Positions 33,913-41,540 of a stretch of 56,351 nt of DNA are shown one piece after another. A model generated the notes under the pieces. It had not been told where the DNA came from and did not search any database. It worked only from the letters and a program-made list of their open reading frames with translations. The position numbers and the translations under genes were made by a program. Positions within the stretch are counted from its first letter, which is position 1; the number at the start of each line of letters is the position of its first letter. Source of the stretch: an uncultured cyanobacterium (GTDB lineage Bacteria; Cyanobacteriota; Vampirovibrionia; Gastranaerophilales; Gastranaerophilaceae); contig CABUXT010000011.1 in NCBI GenBank assembly GCA_902495705.1, positions 1-56,351 on the forward strand. Direction: 5' to 3'.

Positions 33913-34532
33913 TGGGCAAAAAGAAAAGAAAAAGAGAACGTAAAACTAATATATTTATTGCTCGAGAAGGAGATCGCGAAGAAATTTTTATAAACTACTT
34001 ACAATCTTTGTTCGATCCAGAAAAAAAGATTACATTAAATTTTCCATTAGAAAAAGGGGGCAACTCAAATGTCATTCTTGATCGAGCATTAAAAAGCTTT
34101 TACTCAAAAGTTTACGCTTGGTTTGATGAAGATGATGGTTTGGATGATGATAGAAGAAACATCTTAGAAAAACGATGGAATATAAATTTTCCTTCAGGAG
34201 TAAAAGATCGCGATTTACAATCATACAATGCAAATCTGAAAAATCCTATAATTATTGTTTCTACTCCATTAAGTGTTGAGGGCATATTGATTCGGTTATT
34301 TGATTTTAATCTTCCGACTTTAATATCTCCAGTTTTGTCGAAAGACGATTTTGAAGAAAATAAAAAAAGAATGAAGACTTCAGTTAAGGGCTTTATGGGG
34401 AGTAGTTCTGACCTAGAATATTATAAAACTAATTTAACAAAAGAAAAAATTCTACTCAAAGCAAAAGATATTGTAGAGTTACAATTATTGCTTTCGATAT
34501 TTAATGTTAAATCTTTAGAAGAAGGAGACTAG
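33912..34532 (+). CDS. RloB-like TOPRIM-type effector
   Basis: A 206-residue protein of the RloB/AbiLii kind. A basic N-terminus (KKKRKRERK) leads into TNIFIAREGDREEIFINYL, where the Glu matches the catalytic Glu of TOPRIM folds, and the acidic DEDDG at about 75-79 fits the DxD. In related two-gene systems the TOPRIM protein is the toxic nuclease held by the ATPase. The start at 33912 (TAATG overlap) is preferred over the ATG two codons earlier. hsdR begins right after its stop, behind a GAAGGAGA site. Confidence 0.8.
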   Translation: MGKKKRKRERKTNIFIAREGDREEIFINYLQSLFDPEKKITLNFPLEKGGNSNVILDRALKSFYSKVYAWFDEDDGLDDDRRNILEKRWNINFPSGVKDRDLQSYNANLKNPIIIVSTPLSVEGILIRLFDFNLPTLISPVLSKDDFEENKKRMKTSVKGFMGSSSDLEYYKTNLTKEKILLKAKDIVELQLLLSIFNVKSLEEGD

Positions 34533-37500
34533 ATGCAAGGACTAACAGAAGCTGCTTATGAAAATTCAGTAATCGAATTGTTTCAACATTTGGGTTATAC
34601 GCATGTGTATGGGCCTGATGTCGACAATCGTGATTTTTATTCTCCTTTGTATTTAGATATTTTAGAAGATTCTATTTTTCGAATTAATCCCAATGTCCCA
34701 AAATCCGCTATTCAAGAGGCATTATTCAAAATAAAAAATTTTGACAATGGGGAATTGTTGCAACAAAACAAAATTTTTATGGATTATCTGCAAAATGGGA
34801 TTACTGTCAAGTATTTAGAAAATGGCGAACAACGTTCAACTATTGTTTATTTAATCGATTACAAAAATGTTGATAACAATTCTTTTATTGTTGCTAATCA
34901 ATGGACTTATGTTGAAAATTCTGAAAAAAGACCTGATGTTTTGTTGTTTATTAACGGTTTACCGCTCGTTCTTTTTGAACTTAAATCTCCATCACGCGAA
35001 GAAACAGATTCATCTCAAGCATATAGACAAATTAGAAACTATATGAAAGAAATTCCTTCTATGTTTATCTACAACGCAATTTGTGTTATGTCTGATTTAT
35101 TGATTTCAAAAGCAGGAACAATTACATCTGATGAAACTCGTTATATGGAGTGGAAAACAAAGGATGGCAACTACGAAAACAATCAATATGCACAATTTGA
35201 TACATTTATTGAAGGCATTTTTCAAAAAGAAAGACTATTAGACATATTAAAAAACTTTATTTGTTTCAACAATGATGGACCAAATACCTTCAAAATTCTT
35301 GCCGGTTATCATCAATATTTTGCAGTTAAAAAAGCTATTGAATCCACAAAACACGCAACGCAAACCGATGGTAAAGGCGGTGTATTCTGGCACACACAAG
35401 GTAGTGGAAAATCTTTATCAATGGTATTTTATGCTCATCTTTTGCAAGAGGCTTTGAATAGTCCGACTGTTGTAGTTATTACCGATAGAAACGATTTAGA
35501 CAACCAGTTATATTCTCAATTTTCAAAGTGTCAGGAATTTTTGCGTCAAACTCCAATTCAAGCACAATCAAGAGAGCATTTAAAAGAACTTCTTGACGGT
35601 AGAGAGGCAAACGGCATAATTTTTACCACAATGCAAAAGTTTGAAGAATCGGACGAACCATTATCTACCAGACGAAACATTGTAGTTATGGCAGACGAAG
35701 CACACAGGGGACAATATGGACTAACAGAAAAAGTCGATGCTAAAACCGGTAAAATTAAAATAGGTACTGCCCGAATTATCAGAGATAGTTTGCCAAACGC
35801 AACATATATTGGTTTTACAGGAACTCCGATTTCTTCAAAAGACAAAAACACAAGAGAAGTTTTTGGCAATTATATTGATATTTATGATATGACACAAGCT
35901 GTTGAAGATGGTGCAACTCGTCCGGTTTATTATGAAAGCAGAGTTGTAAAACTTCAACTTGACCCTGTGACATTAGCGCTTATTGATAAAGAATATGACC
36001 TGATGGCGCAAAATGCTGATGAAGAAGTTGTTGAACAAAGCAAACGAGAATTAAGCCAAATGGAAACAGTTTTGGGCGATGATAGCACAATTAATTCTTT
36101 GGTTGATGATATTCTAAATCATTATGAAAACAACAGGGAACATCTTTTGACAGGAAAAGCAATGATAGTTGCTTATTCTCGACCTATTGCAATGAAAATT
36201 TATAATAGGATTTTACAACTAAGACCAAGTTGGGGAGAAAAGAACAAAGAAAAGATTGCAGTTGTAATGACATCAGGAAACAATGACCCTGAAGAATGGC
36301 GTGATATTATCGGAAACAAAGCGTATAAGGCAGAGCTTGCAAAAAGATTTAAAGATAACGATGACACTTTAAAAATCGCAATCGTTGTCAATATGTGGCT
36401 AACAGGCTTTGATGTTCCGTCACTTGCGACAATGTATGTTTATAAACCAATGAGCGGACATAATTTGATGCAGGCGATTGCTCGTGTAAACCGTGTATTT
36501 AAGGACAAAGAAGGTGGTTTGGTTGTCGATTATGTCGGTATTGCAACAGCACTAAAACGAGCAATGAATGATTACACTGCAAGAGATAGAAAAGCGTACG
36601 GTAATCCTGATATTTCTCAGATTGCATATCCAACATTCCTTGAAAAACTGGAAGTTTGTCAAGATTTATTTCATGGTTATGAGTTTTCTAAATTTACAAC
36701 AGGCAGTGATTTAGATAGAGCCAGAATAATTAGTGGAGCAGTAAACTTTATTATTGCTCCAAATATGCAGGATAGAAAAGAATCTTTCCAAAAAGAAGCC
36801 TTGTTATTGCATCAAGCATTGTCTTTATGTTCTTCAATAGTCAATGAAAAAGACAGAATTTTGGCTGCATTTTTTGAATCTGTAAGAGTGTTATTAAATC
36901 GATTATTGAATACTGGTGTTGATAAAAAAATATCGCTACCGGAAATGAATGCAAGAATAAATGAACTATTAAAACAAAGTATTAAAAGCGATGGCGTAAT
37001 AAATTTATTTTCTGATATAAAAGAAGAATTTTCATTATTCGACCCTAAATTTTTAGATGAAATTTCAAAAATGAAAGAAAAAAATCTTGCAGTTGAAATA
37101 TTAAAAAAATTACTCGCAGAACAAGTTTCATGTTATAAGAGAACAAATGTTGTAAAATCAGAAAAATTTAGCGAACTTATTCAAGCAGCAATGAACAAAT
37201 ATATAAATGGTTTAATTACAAATGCAGAAGTTATTGAAGAACTTTTGAAAATTGCAAAACAAATCAAAGAAGGTTCACAGCCTATTGGAGATTTGAATGA
37301 CGAAGAAATCGCATTTTATGATGCTTTAACAAAACCTCAAGCTGTAAAAGATTTTTATAAAAATGATGAATTAATAAATATGACAAAAGAGCTAACTGAT
37401 TCTTTAAGACGAAATAAAACCATAGATTGGCAAAAGAAAGAATCAGCAAGAGCAAATATGCGACGAATTATTAAAAGACTTCTAAAAAAATACAACTATC

Positions 37501-37580
37501 CTCCTGAAGAAGCGCAAGACGCATTACAAACAGTAATGACTCAGTGCGAACTTTGGACAGATAAATTAATGGTTGTATAA
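34533..37580 (+). CDS. hsdR: Type I restriction-modification system, endonuclease/translocase subunit
   Basis: The 1015-residue R subunit that moves DNA and cuts it when the target is unmethylated. The N-terminal PD-(D/E)xK nuclease is seen as RPDVLLFINGLPLVLFELKSP, followed by the superfamily 2 motor with Walker A TQGSGKS at about 288-294, DEAH at about 388, and the GFTGTPI motif. The C-terminal helical domain probably contacts the methylase. ATG immediately follows the RloB stop, with GAAGGAGA before it. The stop codon lies within a perfect 16-bp hairpin. Confidence 0.96.
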   Translation: MQGLTEAAYENSVIELFQHLGYTHVYGPDVDNRDFYSPLYLDILEDSIFRINPNVPKSAIQEALFKIKNFDNGELLQQNKIFMDYLQNGITVKYLENGEQRSTIVYLIDYKNVDNNSFIVANQWTYVENSEKRPDVLLFINGLPLVLFELKSPSREETDSSQAYRQIRNYMKEIPSMFIYNAICVMSDLLISKAGTITSDETRYMEWKTKDGNYENNQYAQFDTFIEGIFQKERLLDILKNFICFNNDGPNTFKILAGYHQYFAVKKAIESTKHATQTDGKGGVFWHTQGSGKSLSMVFYAHLLQEALNSPTVVVITDRNDLDNQLYSQFSKCQEFLRQTPIQAQSREHLKELLDGREANGIIFTTMQKFEESDEPLSTRRNIVVMADEAHRGQYGLTEKVDAKTGKIKIGTARIIRDSLPNATYIGFTGTPISSKDKNTREVFGNYIDIYDMTQAVEDGATRPVYYESRVVKLQLDPVTLALIDKEYDLMAQNADEEVVEQSKRELSQMETVLGDDSTINSLVDDILNHYENNREHLLTGKAMIVAYSRPIAMKIYNRILQLRPSWGEKNKEKIAVVMTSGNNDPEEWRDIIGNKAYKAELAKRFKDNDDTLKIAIVVNMWLTGFDVPSLATMYVYKPMSGHNLMQAIARVNRVFKDKEGGLVVDYVGIATALKRAMNDYTARDRKAYGNPDISQIAYPTFLEKLEVCQDLFHGYEFSKFTTGSDLDRARIISGAVNFIIAPNMQDRKESFQKEALLLHQALSLCSSIVNEKDRILAAFFESVRVLLNRLLNTGVDKKISLPEMNARINELLKQSIKSDGVINLFSDIKEEFSLFDPKFLDEISKMKEKNLAVEILKKLLAEQVSCYKRTNVVKSEKFSELIQAAMNKYINGLITNAEVIEELLKIAKQIKEGSQPIGDLNDEEIAFYDALTKPQAVKDFYKNDELINMTKELTDSLRRNKTIDWQKKESARANMRRIIKRLLKKYNYPPEEAQDALQTVMTQCELWTDKLMVV

Positions 37581-37602
37581 AAACAATTTTATACAACCAT
37601 TA
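37567..37602 (+). terminator. Perfect 16-bp hairpin spanning the hsdR stop codon
   Basis: TAATGGTTGTATAAAA pairs perfectly with its reverse complement across a 4-base loop. The last hsdR codons are inside the stem. No T-run follows, so termination strength is uncertain. The remaining 37603-37880 has only a weak 21-codon frame from ATG 37755 and no clear gene. Confidence 0.55.
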
Positions 37603-37882
37603 GTGCAGATATTGTTGCTTTTGTGGTTTTGTCTGTTTGTCCTCTTCGTTGATAATTTATTAAATAAAACTCATTTTAAAATCAATATTAGTTTTTCTCA
37701 AAATCCCCTGGAAATTTTTCTCAAATCTGTTGGTAATTTACAAGAAGAGGAAGTCATGAGAAGAGTTAGATTGATAGACCAACATGATAAAATTAGAGGA
37801 ATTCTTAAATATAGGGATTAATATTTTGAGTTTGAGTTGCATTTTGGTAATTACCCACACATTACCCACAGAATTACGCAAT

Positions 37883-37912
37883 AAAAAAGAGGGTCTTAGA
37901 ACCCTCTTTTTT
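37883..37912. terminator. Bidirectional terminator next to tRNA-Met
   Basis: A 12-bp stem AAAAAAGAGGGT / ACCCTCTTTTTT with a 6-base loop, two bases after the 3' end of the tRNA gene on the minus strand. Confidence 0.85.
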
Positions 37913-37914
37913 AT

Positions 37915-37988
37915 TAGCAAGGGAGAGACTCGAACTCTCGACCTCTCGGGTATGAGCCGAACGCTCTAGCCAGCTGAGCTACCTTGCC
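37915..37988 (-). tRNA. tRNA-Met (anticodon CAT, elongator type)
   Basis: A 74-base cloverleaf: acceptor GGCAAGG pairs with CCTTGCT (one G-U), D arm GCTC/GAGC, anticodon stem TTCGG/CCGAG with loop CTCATAC, T arm GAGAG-TTCGAGT-CTCTC. The first base pair allows standard pairing, so it is an elongator and not an initiator. A CAT anticodon could also be tRNA-Ile2 with lysidine; the T-arm and acceptor do not settle this. CCA is not encoded. Confidence 0.92.
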
Positions 37989-38083
37989 ATACTTTTCGCT
38001 GTCGTGTATGTCTATTTTTACATGAAGAAAAAAATATTTCAAGTATTTTCTAAAATTTTGTTTTTCGTGTCTCGATTTTGTAT

Positions 38084-38884
38084 CTATTTTAGTTTTTTAA
38101 CCAAAGTTTTGAAGTATTCGGATTCCGCTTTTGCTTTTTGTGCGCAAGTCATGCCATTGTTTGCCTCGGAACTTTCCAAGTTGCAATATTTATCCATATC
38201 GGTATACTTCGTCCCCTTATCACCCATTGTCCTCAATACTCCATCGCAAAACTCAAACGCAAACAAGTCATACCCAAGACGGTTTGGCGGATTTTTTGTC
38301 CCATTTATATCTGCAAAAATCCAAATATAATTTCTTCCAGCAGATTGTTCAAATAACAACAATGTTCCATCCGGCAAAGCAAGCTGTCCATCATCAAAAA
38401 GGTGATTATCTATATCATTACTGCCGTCGAGTGTTTTATACACAGGTTTGGCGTAAGCTATATTTACACAAGGAGTTGCAGATACACGCGAAGACAAAAC
38501 ATCTCCACAATTTGTAACACCTGTAAGATAGTTTTTGAATGTCTTATAAAATTCACCATTACCATCGGCTGCACCTCTTACATAATCATTTGGATTAGTC
38601 GAAACATCATCGGCTTCCATTTGTTTAAAAACCTGTTGTACAACTGAATATGTCTTCAAAAACTGAGTACGAAGTCTGTTCGCTTTATAATTTGTCAAAA
38701 GTATTGGAATCGTCATTGCCGCAACAACACCGATTATGCCAAGGGTGATTAAAACTTCTGCCAAAGTAAAACCAACTTTAGCTTTTGTTGGTGGCAAATT
38801 TACGTGCGTAGCACCTTCTGCAAGTGTAAATCCAAATCTTTTGGTATTTATGTTTGTAGCCCCATATTTGTTCTTAATTTCCAA
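38084..38884 (-). CDS. Type IV pilin-like protein with prepilin N-terminal methylation motif
   Basis: A 266-residue pseudopilin. The processing site is G38/F39 in VGFTLAEVLITLGIIG, with Glu at position +5 of the mature protein and a hydrophobic helix to about residue 60. A second copy, FGFTLAEGATHV, occurs 20 residues upstream without the hydrophobic stretch. The globular part has several Cys that could form disulfides. The start appears to be TTG 38884, with AGGAGA at the right distance; no ATG is available before the motif. Transcription probably starts from TTGATA-N17-TATAAT and is controlled by twin operators. Confidence 0.85.
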   Translation of the reverse strand: MEIKNKYGATNINTKRFGFTLAEGATHVNLPPTKAKVGFTLAEVLITLGIIGVVAAMTIPILLTNYKANRLRTQFLKTYSVVQQVFKQMEADDVSTNPNDYVRGAADGNGEFYKTFKNYLTGVTNCGDVLSSRVSATPCVNIAYAKPVYKTLDGSNDIDNHLFDDGQLALPDGTLLLFEQSAGRNYIWIFADINGTKNPPNRLGYDLFAFEFCDGVLRTMGDKGTKYTDMDKYCNLESSEANNGMTCAQKAKAESEYFKTLVKKLK

Positions 38885-38903
38885 AACTCAATCTCCTATT
38901 AAT

Positions 38904-38919
38904 GTTCACATGTATGAAC
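38904..38919. promoter_or_regulatory. Operator 1 in the prepilin/HTH divergent region
   Basis: Imperfect palindrome GTTCACATGTATGAAC, immediately downstream of the prepilin -10 box, where a bound repressor would cover the transcription start. Its reverse complement matches operator 2 at 14 of 16 positions. Confidence 0.65.
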
Positions 38920-38920
38920 T

Positions 38921-38949
38921 ATTATAGAAGTTTGTTTTGGTAATATCAA
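38921..38949 (-). promoter_or_regulatory. Consensus promoter of the prepilin gene
   Basis: On the minus strand TTGATA, a 17-base spacer and a perfect TATAAT. It lies between the two operator palindromes. Confidence 0.8.
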
Positions 38950-38956
38950 GTTACAA

Positions 38957-38972
38957 GTTCACACATGTGAAG
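38957..38972. promoter_or_regulatory. Operator 2 in the prepilin/HTH divergent region
   Basis: GTTCACACATGTGAAG, related to operator 1 and 53 bases from it centre to centre. It is just upstream of the prepilin -35 and 12 bases before the HTH gene start, suited to autoregulation. Confidence 0.65.
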
Positions 38973-38984
38973 ATATGTAACGCT

Positions 38985-39230
38985 ATGATAAGTCAAGATT
39001 TCAACCAAATAGTATGTCAAAGGATTGCGCAGCTAAGAAAAGAGCGCAAAATGACGCTTGAGCAACTTGCTTATCGCAGTGGAATATCAAAGGGCGGACT
39101 CAGCGAAATTGAACGCAACATGAAAGAGCCAAGAGCGTATACGATTTTGAAATTATGCAGCGGATTGGGGATTTCTATGAAAGAGTTTTTTGATTTTGAT
39201 GAGATTAATGAGTTTATGAATTTGTTGTAA
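38985..39230 (+). CDS. XRE-family HTH regulator
   Basis: An 81-residue Cro/C1-type DNA-binding protein: IAQLRKERKMTLEQLAYRSGISKGGLSEIERNMKEP is a standard five-helix XRE domain that takes up nearly the whole protein, with a short C-terminal helix for dimer formation. ATG 38985 matches the family start; upstream in-frame codons extend into the operator. Two related palindromes lie between it and the divergent prepilin gene, so it probably represses both. This is inferred from layout. Confidence 0.88.
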   Translation: MISQDFNQIVCQRIAQLRKERKMTLEQLAYRSGISKGGLSEIERNMKEPRAYTILKLCSGLGISMKEFFDFDEINEFMNLL

Positions 39231-39370
39231 AGATGTGGGGATGGAATATTTCAATATTTTTGACAGAGTAAAGTAGTAATCCTCAACATAGCAGGCATCC
39301 CCCTCATAGAAATCAAAGATTTCGGTCCGTCCACTAGGGGCGGACATTGTGACCGATGTGTTCGATTTGA

Positions 39371-39395
39371 GATTCCGAAACAAGTTCGGAATGAC
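39371..39395. repeat. Palindromic GATTCCGAAAC/GTTCGGAATGAC repeat
   Basis: Same family as copies at 5474-5497, 13631-13660 and 56205-56235. The interval 39231-39456 holds this and the following GTCGGC palindrome, and no gene. Confidence 0.7.
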
Positions 39396-39425
39396 ATAGA
39401 CCTTTTTGCACAATTAGTTTACGTT

Positions 39426-39446
39426 GGTCGGCATTGCTATGCCGAC
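39426..39446. repeat. GTCGGC-family palindrome
   Basis: GTCGGCAT / ATGCCGAC with a TTGCT-like loop followed by AAAT, like the copies after the lysozyme gene and before plsC. Confidence 0.7.
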
Positions 39447-39456
39447 AAATAAGCAA

Positions 39457-39487
39457 CAAAAAACCGTTCGGAAATTGAACGGTTTTG
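39457..39487 (-). terminator. Terminator of the parvulin gene
   Basis: Stem AAAACCGTTC / GAACGGTTTT with a 7-base loop and a T-run on the minus strand. Confidence 0.8.
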
Positions 39488-39521
39488 TAAAATTATATTT
39501 AATTATGTTTTATCTACATCT

Positions 39522-39899
39522 CTATCTTTTGGCTGTGGTTTTTATTATATGCCAGCCGAACTTTGTTCCGACAGGGTCTGAAATCTCTCCAACTTTGAGG
39601 TCAAACGCGGTATCTGCAAATTGCTGAACCATTTGTTTACGGTTGAAATACCCCAAATCACCACCGTACTGACCAGATGGGCATAGAGAATATTGTCTTG
39701 CGGCATCTTCAAATGTTATATCGCCATTTTCGATTTGTTTTTTCAATTGAAGAGCCTCTTTTCTGGTTTTAACCAAAACATGGCTTGCACGAACTTCATG
39801 CACATCTAAATTCGGATTCAAAAATCCGCCTGCTGCAAATGCGTTTAGCCCTAAAAATACAACCGCTACTGCCAAAAATGTTTTTATCAAATTTTTCAT
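39522..39899 (-). CDS. Exported parvulin-type peptidyl-prolyl isomerase
   Basis: A 125-residue protein: signal peptide of about 22 residues (KTFLAVAVVFLGLNAFA), then a single parvulin domain with ASHVLVKTRKEA, FEDAARQYSLCPSGQYGGDLGYF and GWHIIKTT. It helps fold exported proteins by prolyl isomerisation. It is much shorter than PrsA or SurA, having only the catalytic domain. The start follows AAGGAG. It stands alone with its own terminator, behind the secreted protein at 39954. Confidence 0.9.
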   Translation of the reverse strand: MKNLIKTFLAVAVVFLGLNAFAAGGFLNPNLDVHEVRASHVLVKTRKEALQLKKQIENGDITFEDAARQYSLCPSGQYGGDLGYFNRKQMVQQFADTAFDLKVGEISDPVGTKFGWHIIKTTAKR

Positions 39900-39953
39900 T
39901 ATTTTCTCCTTAATTTATAAGTCATTTTACAACATAAATTTTGAAATTAAATA

Positions 39954-40604
39954 CTACAACTGGATTGAGCGCAGTACAAAATAATATCTGTAATTGCCCC
40001 AATATACAATAATCGAGATGAAATTATTGTCCATATCAGATGCTTCTAAATATGTATCAGGAATTGGCTGACGTTTAGAGCTTTTGACATTTTTTCCGAC
40101 CGCTTTTAGAAATTTTTCTCTAATGAGTTGAACTTTTGTCATTTTTACTTGTGGCAAATTGTTTTTGTAAAAGTCCATCGGAACCATTTCTTTTTTGTAG
40201 CATGGCACGATATATTTAACTTTGCCTGCCTCTTTAAACAAAATATACCATGCTCCATCATGTTCGCGCGGAGTGAGCAAGTAATACCCCGGTTCAATGG
40301 CTATGGTTTTGAAAAACAACGGTGCCGTCAACCTGAAAAGCGGATAAGGTGACCAAGTTGAATACATTGTGTCTTGATATTCTCCAGGGTCAATATTGTG
40401 CATATATTTAAAATCAGGAACCGGCAAGTCTCGATACATTTTCTCAATATCAATATCGTCAGGGGAATATTCATCATCAAGAATTTCTTGCGTATCGACA
40501 TCTTCAGGGTATGATGCAGCCTTTTGTTCAGCAGAAATTGCAGATACATTAAAACAAAATGCACCCAACAGGATTATAAAAATATACACCGCTAACTTTT
40601 TCAT
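39954..40604 (-). CDS. Secreted protein of unknown function
   Basis: A 216-residue protein with a clear signal peptide (KKLAVYIFIILLGAFCFNVSA). The mature part is acidic at first (YPEDVDTQEILDDEYSPDDIDI) and then strand-rich and aromatic, with FKTIAIEPGYYLLTPREHDGAWYILFKEAGK resembling a small barrel. No family recognised. The ATG lacks a Shine-Dalgarno sequence and has TAAAAT exactly six bases upstream, so it is probably leaderless. Likely periplasmic or surface-exposed. Confidence 0.75.
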   Translation of the reverse strand: MKKLAVYIFIILLGAFCFNVSAISAEQKAASYPEDVDTQEILDDEYSPDDIDIEKMYRDLPVPDFKYMHNIDPGEYQDTMYSTWSPYPLFRLTAPLFFKTIAIEPGYYLLTPREHDGAWYILFKEAGKVKYIVPCYKKEMVPMDFYKNNLPQVKMTKVQLIREKFLKAVGKNVKSSKRQPIPDTYLEASDMDNNFISIIVYWGNYRYYFVLRSIQL

Positions 40605-40610
40605 ACTCTG

Positions 40611-40638
40611 ATTTTAATATTTTTTTGCCAAAAATCAA
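40611..40638 (-). promoter_or_regulatory. Promoter of the secreted protein gene (leaderless)
   Basis: On the minus strand TTGATT, a 16-base spacer and TAAAAT, then six bases to the ATG at 40604. Confidence 0.5.
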
Positions 40639-40648
40639 TCATTTATTC

Positions 40649-41053
40649 TTATGAATGAATTTGGAACGGACATTTTGTACAGTGAGCTTTTGGGTGTAAA
40701 ACAAGATTGTCTTCCAAATCGTACATTCGCGCAATCCTTGTATCTAAAGGAGCACCGCAACGAGGGCATTTCAAACCGCCTGCACCATTTAGAATCAATT
40801 GTTTCAAACTTTCAATGATTTCAGGAGAAACAATATTGCTTGCGATATCTTTTTCAAGCCTTTTGATTTCAGAAGGTTCACATTTCAAAACCTTTGCAAT
40901 AGCCTGCCTGATTGTGACAGGCAAAAACAATTCTTTGCCATCTTCGACTTCTTCAATCGTTTCGACAGGAATATTGGCTGCAATAGCCAATCCTGCTTGT
41001 GTCAAGCCTAATTCTTCACGCTTTGTTTGGATAAATCTTGCTAATGTTTTCAT
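40649..41053 (-). CDS. HTH regulator with C-terminal zinc ribbon
   Basis: A 134-residue protein. An XRE-type helix-turn-helix (FIQTKREELGLTQAGLAIAANIPVETIEEVEDG) occupies about 5-60. A zinc ribbon follows at about 95-130, CPRCGAPLD and later CTKCPF. The combination suggests a transcription factor with a metal-stabilised dimer or sensing module. Targets are unknown. The start has no ribosome-binding site; TGCTATTAT ends six bases before the ATG, the leaderless pattern seen at other genes here. Confidence 0.85.
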   Translation of the reverse strand: MKTLARFIQTKREELGLTQAGLAIAANIPVETIEEVEDGKELFLPVTIRQAIAKVLKCEPSEIKRLEKDIASNIVSPEIIESLKQLILNGAGGLKCPRCGAPLDTRIARMYDLEDNLVLHPKAHCTKCPFQIHS

Positions 41054-41059
41054 AGAAAT

Positions 41060-41068
41060 ATAATAGCA
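41060..41068 (-). promoter_or_regulatory. Extended -10 of the HTH/zinc-ribbon gene
   Basis: TGC followed by TATTAT on the minus strand, six bases before the ATG at 41053. Confidence 0.5.
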
Positions 41069-41250
41069 TAAATTCTATAGAATATAGTTTATTAAGAAAT
41101 GTAACGTGAAATTATAGAGCTAAAATTCAATAATAGCAAGAAATTTCAAATTTTGATATCAAAAATATGACTTTAGTCATGCAATTTTCAAAGAGCAAAA
41201 TTGTTTATATAAGTACGGGGACAGAAAAAGAAAAATCGGGGAAAAGAAAG

Positions 41251-41490
41251 ATGTTTACCAATTTATCTTATGCAAACTTACCATACTGGGGCATCCTACC
41301 AATGGGTGTAACAAATTATGGCAGAGACACTCAAGTCTTCACAATTCCTGAGTATGCATCCGGTCAAATAGGTATGGCACTCAATCCGATAGCTCAATTT
41401 CAGTTCGGAACAACAGGTCTGCAAATGCCTTCACCATTCGGATTTAATCCAATGTTCGGGTGCGGAATGATGTTTCCATTCTATGCATAA
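41251..41490 (+). CDS. Short paralogue with MFTNLSYANLPYW N-terminus
   Basis: A 79-residue protein. Its first 52 residues match the N-terminus of the following 358-residue protein almost throughout (MFTNLSYANLPYW, then VTNYG, TIPEYASG and NPIAQ). After that it ends in a Gly/Met/Pro/Phe-rich tail (MFGCGMMFPFYA). The untranslated leaders of the two genes are also alike (AAAAATCGGGGAAAAGAAA), so this is a tandem duplication of leader and N-terminus. ATG 41251 follows that leader. No known family and no signal peptide. Confidence 0.72.
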   Translation: MFTNLSYANLPYWGILPMGVTNYGRDTQVFTIPEYASGQIGMALNPIAQFQFGTTGLQMPSPFGFNPMFGCGMMFPFYA

Positions 41491-41540
41491 TTAAAACAAA
41501 AATTACGGTACGAAAATAAAGAAAAATCGGGGAAAAGAAA

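Noticed and set aside
37573..37821. 82-codon frame after hsdR
   Set aside because: It starts inside the hsdR hairpin, is hydrophobic and then charged without a family match, and lacks a convincing ribosome-binding site; only the last 21 codons from ATG 37755 have one, which is too little to call a gene.
28411..37988. Integration of the defence island at tRNA-Met
   Set aside because: The tRNA gene and integrase stub are suggestive, but I find no direct repeat of the tRNA 3' end at the other side of the island.
39424..39627. 67-codon frame near the parvulin terminator
   Set aside because: It runs through a GTCGGC palindrome, the terminator and the antisense end of the parvulin gene.
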